A stretch of DNA of 64,000 nucleotides, taken from positions 434,001-498,000 of the forward strand of contig NZ_JACHJP010000002.1 of NCBI RefSeq assembly GCF_014203715.1. Reading direction: 5' to 3'. The stretch comes from Streptosporangium saharense. Lineage in GTDB: Bacteria > Actinomycetota > Actinomycetes > Streptosporangiales > Streptosporangiaceae. The stretch's first letter is position 1, and each line of letters opens with the position of its first letter. Shown here in pieces: positions 17,445 through 24,235 of this stretch. The notes under the pieces were generated by a model, which did not search any database, was not told where the DNA came from, and worked only from the letters and a program-made list of their open reading frames with translations. The translations under genes were made by a program, and so were the position numbers.

Positions 17445-17519
17445 ATGTCAGCGGGAGAACCGATCGGCCAGAACGGCCGGATCCCCCTCTTCGAGCACCC
17501 GCTCGGGGTCGGGGGGTAG
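17445..17519 (+). CDS. 24-residue peptide gene coupled to two M16 peptidase genes
   Basis: The reading frame starts MSAGEPIGQNGRIPLFEHP and ends LGVGG, then TAG. GGAAGGA lies 4 bases before the ATG, a strong ribosome binding site. The stop is 6 bp from the ATG of the first M16 gene, whose own ribosome binding site is the GGGGGG encoding the terminal Gly-Gly, so the two are probably translationally coupled. A short peptide at the head of an operon for a two-subunit zinc peptidase recalls PqqA with PqqF/G and other peptide-maturation loci, but no radical-SAM or other modifying enzyme is present. It could be a substrate or signal, or only a leader peptide for translation control. Confidence 0.5.
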   Translation: MSAGEPIGQNGRIPLFEHPLGVGG

Positions 17520-17525
17520 CCGCGA

Positions 17526-18848
17526 ATGCCAACGTCACACCTCACCCACCCGACCCAGCCGCCCCGCACCGGTTACCGGATCGAGCGGTTCACCCTGGAC
17601 AACGGGCTGCGGGTCGTGCTCGCCCCGGAACCCGACTGCCCCGTGACCGGGGTCGCCGTCGTGTACGGCGTGGGCATCCGGGCCGAGCCGCAGGGCCGTA
17701 CCGGCTTCGCCCACCTCTTCGAGCACCTCATGTTCCAGGGGTCGGCGAACCTGGAGAAGTTCGCGCACTTCCGGCACGTCCAGGGCGCCGGGGGCACCTT
17801 CAACGGCTCGACACACCTGGACTACACGAGATACATCCAGACGGTCCCCGCCAACGCGCTCGAACGGGTGCTGTTCCTTGAGGCCGACCGCATGCGCGCG
17901 CCGCGCATCACCCCGGAGACCCTGCGCAACCAGGTGGACGTGGTCAAGGAGGAGATCCGGGTCAACGTCCTCAACCGCCCCTTCGGCGGTTTCCCGTGGC
18001 TGAGGCTCCCCCCGGTGATGTTCGACACCTTCCCCAACGCGCACGACGGCTACGGCTCCTTCACCGATCTTGACGCGGCCGGGGTGGAGGACGCCGAGGA
18101 GTTCTTCGACCGGTACTACGCCTGCGGGAACGCCGTGCTGTGCGTCGCGGGCGGCTTCTCCGTCGAACAGGCGAGGAAGCTCGTCGAGCGGCAGTTCGGC
18201 GACGTCCCGGCGCGTCCGGCCCCGTCGGCGCCCGTCCTGGCCGAACCCGACCTCGTCGAGGCCCGGCACCACTCCTACGTGGACGCGGCGGCGCCGACCC
18301 CCGCGGTCGCGGCGGCGTGGCGGGTGCCCGACCCGGTCGCGGACCTGACGGGCTACCTGCCGTACGTGGTGCTGTCCGAGGTGCTCACCGACGGCGCCTC
18401 CTCGCGCCTGGTCTCGCGGCTCGTGCTTGAGGAGCGCCTGGCGACCGGGGTCAGCGGCTACGTCGGGTTCATGGGCGATCCCTTCGACGTCCTCGACCCC
18501 ACGGCGCTGCTGCTGCAGGCCAACCTGCCCGCCGGAGGGTCCGCCGAGCGCGTGCTCGGCGTCATCGGGGAGGAGACTGAACGGCTGGCCGCCGAGGGTC
18601 CCTCCGCCGAGGAGCTGTCGCGCGTCCAGGCGCGGATGACTGCTCTGCTGCTGCGCGAGGGGGACACGATGATCGACAGGGCGACGCGGCTGGCCGTACT
18701 GGAACTGCAGCGTGGCGAACCGGCGCTGCTCAACGAGCTGCCCGCGCTGCTGGCCTCGGTGACCGCCGAGCAGGTCGGCGCGGCCGCCGCCACCCTGCGG
18801 CCGCACCGGCGCGCCTCCGTCGAGGTCGTCGCGGGGAGGGACCGATGA
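17526..18848 (+). CDS. M16B zinc metallopeptidase, catalytic subunit
   Basis: A pitrilysin-type peptidase of 440 residues. The inverted zinc motif HLFEH lies at about residues 64-68, with the third ligand Glu in VDVVKEEIRVN near 144. The N-terminal half (YRIERFTLDNGLRVVLAPEP) and C-terminal half (ALLNELPALLASVTAEQVG) form the two M16 repeats. Relatives (mitochondrial processing peptidase, Sphingomonas Sph2681/2682, PqqF) cut short unstructured peptides inside a closed chamber formed with a second subunit. No signal peptide is seen, so it is cytoplasmic. The ATG at 17526 is chosen because it is coupled to the 24-codon gene 6 bp upstream. It overlaps the next gene by 4 bp (ATGA). Confidence 0.9.
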   Translation: MPTSHLTHPTQPPRTGYRIERFTLDNGLRVVLAPEPDCPVTGVAVVYGVGIRAEPQGRTGFAHLFEHLMFQGSANLEKFAHFRHVQGAGGTFNGSTHLDYTRYIQTVPANALERVLFLEADRMRAPRITPETLRNQVDVVKEEIRVNVLNRPFGGFPWLRLPPVMFDTFPNAHDGYGSFTDLDAAGVEDAEEFFDRYYACGNAVLCVAGGFSVEQARKLVERQFGDVPARPAPSAPVLAEPDLVEARHHSYVDAAAPTPAVAAAWRVPDPVADLTGYLPYVVLSEVLTDGASSRLVSRLVLEERLATGVSGYVGFMGDPFDVLDPTALLLQANLPAGGSAERVLGVIGEETERLAAEGPSAEELSRVQARMTALLLREGDTMIDRATRLAVLELQRGEPALLNELPALLASVTAEQVGAAAATLRPHRRASVEVVAGRDR

Positions 18849-20167
18849 GCGCCTCCGCCGTACGGCCGCTGCCCGATCTTGAGCCCGCCGCTCCCCTCGT
18901 CCTGCCGCGGCAGGCGGAGGCTGTGCTGCCCTCGGGGCTGACCGTGATCGCGATCGCCCGCCGGACGACTCCCCTGGTCGAGGCGCGGCTGTGGGTGCCG
19001 ATGGCGGAGGTGGACATCGCCGAGGGCGCCCTGCTGGCGCAGACGCTGTTCTCCGGCACCGGGACCCGCTCGGCGACCGGGATCGCCGAGGAGACGCAGG
19101 CCGTCGGCGGCAGCCTCAACTGCGGGGCGAGCCCCGACCGGTGGCTGATCAACGGGGACTGCCTGGCCTCCGGTCTCGACCGGCTGCTTGAGGTGCTCGC
19201 GGACGCGCTCTGCGACGCCCGCTACCCCGACCGGGAGTTCTCCGTCGAGCGGGACAGGCTCGCCGACCGGTTCCGGGTCTCGCTGAGCCAGCCGCCGACG
19301 CTGGCCAGGACCGCGCTGCTGCGCCGGGTCTACGGCGACCATCCGTACGCGGTCGAGACACCCGACCCGGAGCGGGTGGGCGCGGTCGAGGCCGAGCGGG
19401 TGCGTGACCTGCACGAACGGCGGATGCGTCCCGACGGCGCCGCCCTGGTGCTGGTCGGCGACCTGGACCCGGAGGAGGCCATCGAGCTGGCCGGGCGCAG
19501 GCTCGGACGGTGGACGGGCAGCGGGCGGAAGGTCACGATGCCGCCCGCCCCGTCGCCGACGCCGGGTCCGCTGCTGCTGGTCGACCGGCCGGGCACGCTC
19601 CAGTCGTCGCTGCGGTTCGCGCTGCCCGCCCCCGGCCGTGACCACCCGGACAGCGCCGCCATGCAGCTGGCCAACCTGGTCTTCGGCGGTTACTTCTCCT
19701 CCCGGTGGACGGAGAACCTCCGCGAGGACAAGGGTTACTCCTACGGCCCCGGCTCGGTTGTCGACCACTCGCTCGGCGGTTCGGCCGTGATGATCGCCGC
19801 CGACGTCGCCACCGAGGTGACGGCCCCCGCGCTGGTGGAGACCCTCTACGAGCTGGGCAGGATCGCCACGCTGCCCCCGGAGCCCGAGGAGGTCGAGCAG
19901 GCGCGGCGCTACGCCATCGGCGGCATCATGGTCGCCACGGCCACCCAGGCGGGCCTCGCCAGGTTCGCCGGGACGCTCGCGGGCTTCGGCCTGCGGCTCG
20001 ACCACCTGGCGCTGCGTGTCGAACGGCTCGCGGCGGCCACGGTCGAGGACGTGCACCGGGTCGCCTCGACCTATCTGGGGCCGGGACGGGCCACGGCGGT
20101 GCTGCTCGGTGACGCGGAGCGCGTCGAACGCGGTGTCGCCTCGGTGATGCCCGTCGAGATCGGGTGA
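18845..20167 (+). CDS. M16B peptidase-like partner subunit, lacking the zinc motif
   Basis: A protein of 440 residues with the same two-repeat M16 plan as its neighbour (AVLPSGLTVIAIARRTTPLVEA at the start), but where HxxEH should be it reads EGALLAQTLFSG, so it cannot bind zinc. It keeps the substrate-binding RxxxxYxY region as NLREDKGYSYGPGS near 300, which in M16B heterodimers completes the active site of the other subunit. It is thus probably the non-catalytic half of a heterodimer encoded with a 4-bp overlap. The operon ends in the hairpin at 20172-20203. Confidence 0.88.
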   Translation: MSASAVRPLPDLEPAAPLVLPRQAEAVLPSGLTVIAIARRTTPLVEARLWVPMAEVDIAEGALLAQTLFSGTGTRSATGIAEETQAVGGSLNCGASPDRWLINGDCLASGLDRLLEVLADALCDARYPDREFSVERDRLADRFRVSLSQPPTLARTALLRRVYGDHPYAVETPDPERVGAVEAERVRDLHERRMRPDGAALVLVGDLDPEEAIELAGRRLGRWTGSGRKVTMPPAPSPTPGPLLLVDRPGTLQSSLRFALPAPGRDHPDSAAMQLANLVFGGYFSSRWTENLREDKGYSYGPGSVVDHSLGGSAVMIAADVATEVTAPALVETLYELGRIATLPPEPEEVEQARRYAIGGIMVATATQAGLARFAGTLAGFGLRLDHLALRVERLAAATVEDVHRVASTYLGPGRATAVLLGDAERVERGVASVMPVEIG

Positions 20168-20171
20168 CGCC

Positions 20172-20203
20172 CCTACGGCCCCACCTCGGAGTGGGGCCGT
20201 AGG
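20172..20203. terminator. Bidirectional terminator between convergent M16 and MFS genes
   Basis: CCTACGGCCCCAC (20172-20184), loop CTCGGA, GTGGGGCCGTAGG (20191-20203): a perfect 13-bp stem. It starts 5 bp after the M16 stop and contains the last ten codons of the MFS gene, including its TAG. Confidence 0.8.
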
Positions 20204-21426
20204 CTCACCGCGTCGATCTCCCACCGGGCCGCGTACCAGCGGACGACCTGGGGCAGCAGGAGCACGAGCATCAGGGCCGCGGCCACCGCCGTGGTGACAC
20301 GCAGGCCGAACACCGTGGCCAGCACTCCCCCGGCGAAGGAGCCCGCCAGACCGCCGACCTGGAGGAAGGTGCCCGCCAGCGCCATCACCTTGGCCACCTC
20401 CCCGTCCCTGACGGCGCTCTGCAGGGTCCCGAAGACCGTGGCGACCATGACGGTGCCGCCGAGGCTGCTCGCGAGCTCGAACAGGACGACCGCGGCGGCC
20501 CCGGAGAGGCCGGGGGCGGAGAACGGCAGCGCGAGCAGGGAGCACACGGAGACGAGGGTGCCGAGCGCCAGCGTCCGCCCCGGGCCGTGGCGGCCGATGA
20601 CCCTGCCGACCAGGAGCCCCCCGCCGATCCCGCCGACCGCGCCCAGGCTGAGGAGCAGGCCGATCGACGTCGGCCCCAGGTGGAGCTCCCGCACCAGGAA
20701 CAGCGCGAGGATCGGCTGCATGATCCCCTGGGCGAAGGTCAGGGCGACCAGCGCCTGCACGCCGGAGCGCTGACCGAGGACGCGGGCCAGCCGTACCACC
20801 TCGCCGAAGGTGCCGCGTGTCCTCTCCTGTGTGGCCCGCGCGGGGGCGGGCGGTGTCCTGACCCGGGTGAGCAGCGCCGCGGAGAGCAGGAAGGACAACG
20901 CGTCGGCCAGGATGACCAGGGGCGCGGCGAGGACCGCCATCAGCGCTCCGCCGACCGCGGGACCGCCGACGTCGGCGACGCTGCGGGTCGCGTTCGTCTT
21001 TCCGTTGGCGTCGACCAGGTGCTCCCCGGGGACGATCTGCACCAGGACCGGGCTGGACAGCGCAGACTGGAAGCCGCGGACCAGCGAGGAGAGGGCGACC
21101 AGGGCGAGCAACGGCGGGTAGGTCAGCAGTCCGAGCCACCACAGCAGCGGGATCGTCCCCATGATCACCGCCTGGACGACGTTGAGGCCCACGAGCAGCG
21201 GCACCCGCCGGTGCAGCGTGTCCGACCAGGCGGCGGCGGGGATCCCGACGAGCATCGCGGGCGCGAGCTCCAGCACCACCAGCCAGGTCATCTGTCCCGG
21301 CGTGGCCCCGATGGTCAGCACGGCGATCAGCGGGACCGTGACCATGCTGACGGCGGTGCCGAACTGCGAGACGCCGATCGCCGACCAGTAGGCCCTGAAG
21401 CCACGGTCAGGGAAGCCCTCGGCCAC
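20173..21426 (-). CDS. MFS transporter (drug/metabolite exporter type)
   Basis: About 417 residues with 10-12 hydrophobic helices. The loop after helix 2 reads PAAAWSDTLHRRVPLL, a variant of the MFS motif A (GxLxDRxxRR), and LSSLVRGFQSALSSPVLVQIVP fits the EntS/DHA3-like exporters. The GTG at 21424-21426 was chosen because GGAGGAG lies 5 bases before it; the TTG and GTG further upstream (21459, 21453) lack a site. The neighbours give no substrate. It is convergent with the M16 operon, sharing its terminator. Confidence 0.85.
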   Translation of the reverse strand: MAEGFPDRGFRAYWSAIGVSQFGTAVSMVTVPLIAVLTIGATPGQMTWLVVLELAPAMLVGIPAAAWSDTLHRRVPLLVGLNVVQAVIMGTIPLLWWLGLLTYPPLLALVALSSLVRGFQSALSSPVLVQIVPGEHLVDANGKTNATRSVADVGGPAVGGALMAVLAAPLVILADALSFLLSAALLTRVRTPPAPARATQERTRGTFGEVVRLARVLGQRSGVQALVALTFAQGIMQPILALFLVRELHLGPTSIGLLLSLGAVGGIGGGLLVGRVIGRHGPGRTLALGTLVSVCSLLALPFSAPGLSGAAAVVLFELASSLGGTVMVATVFGTLQSAVRDGEVAKVMALAGTFLQVGGLAGSFAGGVLATVFGLRVTTAVAAALMLVLLLPQVVRWYAARWEIDAVSLRPHSEVGP

Positions 21427-21521
21427 GTTCTCCTCCAGTCGCGTGGTGATCACCGTCAAGATCGCTCACACGGTAGCCGAAGCAAATGCGGATTTTTCCG
21501 CTTTCGGGGAGGTTCGCGGGG

Positions 21522-22136
21522 TCAGTCGTCCAGGCCCCTGGCGCTGAGGGCCTCGCCCAGGGTGTCGGCGTGCCGCAGGGCACTGACCACGAGCGGTACG
21601 GCGAAGGCCCGCACGCTCCACTCGGTCCCCCTGGCGCGCTGCGCCTCCCTGACCCTGGCGGCCAGCCCCGCGACGACCGGCACACTGCGCAGGGTCAGCG
21701 AGAGCAGCAGCGACAGGCGGAAGGGATCGACGCCCACGAACCTGACCGGGGCCAGCAGCCGTTCCAGGACGTCCATCATGACCGCGGTGCGCGTGGTGAG
21801 CGTGACCAGCCCGGCCAGCGCGACGGCGAGCAGGACGCGGAGCACGGACGACAGCGCCCCCGCCCAGCCGTCCAACAGGTACTGCATGGCGAACAGCACC
21901 ACGGCGAACCACCGGACCGGCCTGATCTGCGCCCAGGCCGCCACGGCGCCGACCCCGGACAGCGCGTACAGCAGCGCCACGACGAGCGCGGCCCCCGCCA
22001 GCGCCAGGGGCGGGCGCAGCAGCACGAGCGCCGTGCACGACAGGGCCAGGCCGAGGAGTTTGGCCCCGGCGGGCATGCGGTGCAGGAACGAGCCGCCGGG
22101 GACGTAGGCTCCGGTGAGCCCGTTCACGCCGTTCAC
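21522..22136 (-). CDS. bioN: ECF transporter transmembrane component (EcfT/BioN)
   Basis: A membrane protein of 204 residues and the coupling subunit of an energy-coupling-factor importer. Hydrophobic helices occupy about 25-110, followed by the long cytoplasmic coupling helices with the two Ala-Arg-Gly motifs that dock on the ATPase: VREAQRARG near 172 and EALSARG near 198. The GTG at 22134-22136 overlaps the ATPase stop (GTGA). As the last gene of the bioY operon it completes a BioMNY biotin importer, though the ATPase/T pair could serve other S components. Confidence 0.88.
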   Translation of the reverse strand: MNGVNGLTGAYVPGGSFLHRMPAGAKLLGLALSCTALVLLRPPLALAGAALVVALLYALSGVGAVAAWAQIRPVRWFAVVLFAMQYLLDGWAGALSSVLRVLLAVALAGLVTLTTRTAVMMDVLERLLAPVRFVGVDPFRLSLLLSLTLRSVPVVAGLAARVREAQRARGTEWSVRAFAVPLVVSALRHADTLGEALSARGLDD

Positions 22137-22807
22137 GCCATGAGCTTCCTGTAGTGGCCGACTGCCGCCTCCGGCTCGTCGTCGGCGACGATCCGCCCCT
22201 CGTCCAGCACCAGCACCCGGTCGAAGCCGGACAGCAGCGGAAGATCGTGGGTGACCACCACGACCTGCTGCGGCAGCTCACGCAGCAACTCGGCGACCTG
22301 CCGGGAGTGACGCAGGTCGAGCAGCGTCGTCGGCTCGTCCATGACCAGGACCTCGGGGTCGAGCACCATGACCGAACACAGGGCGAGCAACTGCTTCTGA
22401 CCCCCGGACAGGTGGTGCGCGGGATGGTCGGCGTGCCCGGCCAGGCCGTACCTCGTCAGGACCTCCCGCACCCGCCGGTCGGTCTCCTGCCGCGTCAGCC
22501 CCCTGCGCCTGAGGGAGAAGGCGACGTCCTCGGCGACCGTCGGCATGACGATCTGCGCGTCCGGGTCACTGAACAGGAACCCGACGCGGCGCCTGATCCT
22601 GGCCGCCTCGCGCCGGGTGTCGAGCCCGAGGACGGTGACGCGTCCCGAGGACGGCAGGGCCAGGCCGTTGGCCAGGCGGGCGAGGGTGCTCTTGCCCGAG
22701 CCGTTGGCCCCGACCACGCCGATCCTGCGCTCGGTCAGCGAGACCGTGACGCCGCGCAGCACCTCCCGCTCCCCGAACCGCACGCCGACGTCGTCCATCT
22801 CGATCAT
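22133..22807 (-). CDS. bioM: ECF transporter ATP-binding protein (EcfA/BioM)
   Basis: ABC ATPase of 224 residues. Walker A is GANGSGKST near residue 33, the Q-loop is FLFSDPDAQI (typical for ECF ATPases), the signature is LSGGQKQLLAL near 132, Walker B is VLVMDEPTTLLD, and the H-loop is VVTHDLPLL. It energises biotin uptake by BioY together with the T component. The start ATG directly follows the TAG of the thiolase gene (TAGATG) and its stop overlaps the T-component start, so all are one operon. Confidence 0.92.
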   Translation of the reverse strand: MIEMDDVGVRFGEREVLRGVTVSLTERRIGVVGANGSGKSTLARLANGLALPSSGRVTVLGLDTRREAARIRRRVGFLFSDPDAQIVMPTVAEDVAFSLRRRGLTRQETDRRVREVLTRYGLAGHADHPAHHLSGGQKQLLALCSVMVLDPEVLVMDEPTTLLDLRHSRQVAELLRELPQQVVVVTHDLPLLSGFDRVLVLDEGRIVADDEPEAAVGHYRKLMA

Positions 22808-23962
22808 CTACACCACCTCGAACAACGCGGCGACCCCCAGGCCGCCGCCGACCGCGGCCGTGGCCAGCCCCAGTGTCCCCGCGGGGGCGCCCCGCCGTAC
22901 GAGCCTGCTGAAAAGTCTGGTGACCACCACCGCACCGGTCGCGCCCCACGGGTGGCCGAGGGCGAGCGCGCCGCCGTCTGCGCAGACCCGCTCCGCGTCC
23001 GCGCCGAGGGGATCGAGGCCGAGCGCGTCGGTCACCGCGAGCACCTGCGCCGCGAACGCCTCGACGATCTCCACCGCCGCGACCCGCGCGAGGTCGGCCC
23101 CGCCGCGTTCGAGCACCCGCAGCACCGCGGGCACCGGCCCGAGCCCGGGAAGCGCGGGATCGCAGCCGACCACGGCACCGGCCAGCAGCCGCAGTCCCGG
23201 CAGCCCGAGTTCGGCGCGCAGCGACTCCGGCACCAGGGCGACGGCCGCCGCCCCGTCGCTGACCGGGGAGGAGTTGCCCGCCGTCACCGTGCCACCGGGC
23301 ACGAACGCGGCGGGCAGCCGGGCCAGCGACCGGGCGCGCAGCGGGCGCGGCCACTGGTCGTCGTCCCTGCCGCCGACCGTGACGATCTCCTGGGCGAACC
23401 GGCCCGCCTCCCGCGCGGCCAGCGCCTTGGCGTGGCTCAGCAGGGCGTAGGCATCCTGGCGTTCGCGGCTCACACCACGCGCGGCGGCCAGCGCCTCGGC
23501 CGCGGGCCCCATCTCGGGATCGGGCCACCCCTCGGGGACGAACGGCGCCCGCTCGTACGGCACGCCCGTCCCGCGACGGGTTCGCAGCGGGGCGGTCGAG
23601 GCACTCTCCACGCCCCCGGCGACGACGAGGTCCATCTCCCCCGCGGCTACCGCGTTCCCCGCGAGCAGGATCGCGGCCAGGCCGCTGCCGCACTGCCTGT
23701 CCACGGTGACGCCGGGGACGCCGTGGCCCAGCCCCGCAGCCAGCGCGCAGATCCGCGCGACGTTGCCGCCGGGGCCGGTGCAGTTGCCGAGCACGACATC
23801 CTCGACGGGCAGGCCGAGGGGGGCGACGTCCCGGGCGACGGCCTCGACGACGGGGACGGCCAGCGCCTCGACCGTCAGATCCTTGAAGGCGTGGAAGGCG
23901 GTGCCGACGGGACCACGGCGGGCAGCGACGACGACAGGCCGCGAGGAGGGATCCCGGCTCAT
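22808..23962 (-). CDS. Thiolase-fold acyltransferase in the biotin-uptake operon, second catalytic Cys missing
   Basis: A protein of 384 residues with a clear thiolase layout. The nucleophile is DRQCGSGLAAI (Cys near 91) and the GHP His is in ALALGHPWGATGA. However, the NEAFA motif reads VEAFA and the CxGGG motif near the C-terminus reads TAAVGGGLG, so the oxyanion-hole Asn and the base Cys are both absent. It is homologous in position to B. subtilis yhfS, which lies with an acyl-CoA ligase (yhfT) and a BioY (yhfU) in a BirA-regulated operon. A role in making or salvaging a biotin precursor acyl group is inferred only. The ATG at 23960-23962 overlaps the preceding acidic-repeat gene by 4 bp. 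Confidence 0.85.
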   Translation of the reverse strand: MSRDPSSRPVVVAARRGPVGTAFHAFKDLTVEALAVPVVEAVARDVAPLGLPVEDVVLGNCTGPGGNVARICALAAGLGHGVPGVTVDRQCGSGLAAILLAGNAVAAGEMDLVVAGGVESASTAPLRTRRGTGVPYERAPFVPEGWPDPEMGPAAEALAAARGVSRERQDAYALLSHAKALAAREAGRFAQEIVTVGGRDDDQWPRPLRARSLARLPAAFVPGGTVTAGNSSPVSDGAAAVALVPESLRAELGLPGLRLLAGAVVGCDPALPGLGPVPAVLRVLERGGADLARVAAVEIVEAFAAQVLAVTDALGLDPLGADAERVCADGGALALGHPWGATGAVVVTRLFSRLVRRGAPAGTLGLATAAVGGGLGVAALFEVV

Positions 23963-24234
23963 GTCAGGCTCGTCCTGGCTCTGGTCCGCCTCGCTCCGAC
24001 CTTGGCCCAGCTCATCCAGGCTCCGATCAGCTCGTCCTGGCTCATCTCAGAGTCGTCCAGGCTCAGGTCCGGCTCGTCCTGGTTCGTGTCAGGCCCGTTC
24101 AAGACCAGGTCCAGCTTGTCCCGGATCTGGTCAGGCTCGCCCTGGTTCATGTTGGACTTGTCCTGGACCAGGCCAGGCTCATCCTGGATCAGCCCGGGTT
24201 CGTTCAGGGTCAGGTTCGTCTCGTTCGGGTTCAT
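23959..24234 (-). CDS. Acidic repetitive 91-residue protein inside the biotin-uptake operon
   Basis: Starts MNPNETNLTLNEPGL and continues with degenerate 7-8-residue units rich in Asp, Glu, Asn, Pro and Leu (IQDEPGLVQD, DQIRDKLDLVL, NQDEPDLSLDD), ending in a basic KVGARRTRART tail. The DNA shows a matching periodicity of about 12/24 bp with recurring GGCTCGTCCTGG-like words. It starts one base after the TGA of the ligase gene (TGACATG) and ends overlapping the thiolase ATG (ATGA), so it is spaced like a true operon gene. No family is recognised. It may be a linker peptide grown by repeat expansion, or an intrinsically disordered partner. It lacks a good ribosome binding site of its own. Confidence 0.5.
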   Translation of the reverse strand: MNPNETNLTLNEPGLIQDEPGLVQDKSNMNQGEPDQIRDKLDLVLNGPDTNQDEPDLSLDDSEMSQDELIGAWMSWAKVGARRTRARTSLT

Positions 24235-24235
24235 G

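Noticed and set aside
17445-17519. FEH in the 24-residue peptide as a mimic of the HLFEH zinc motif
   Set aside because: Three residues in common are easily chance; no other similarity.
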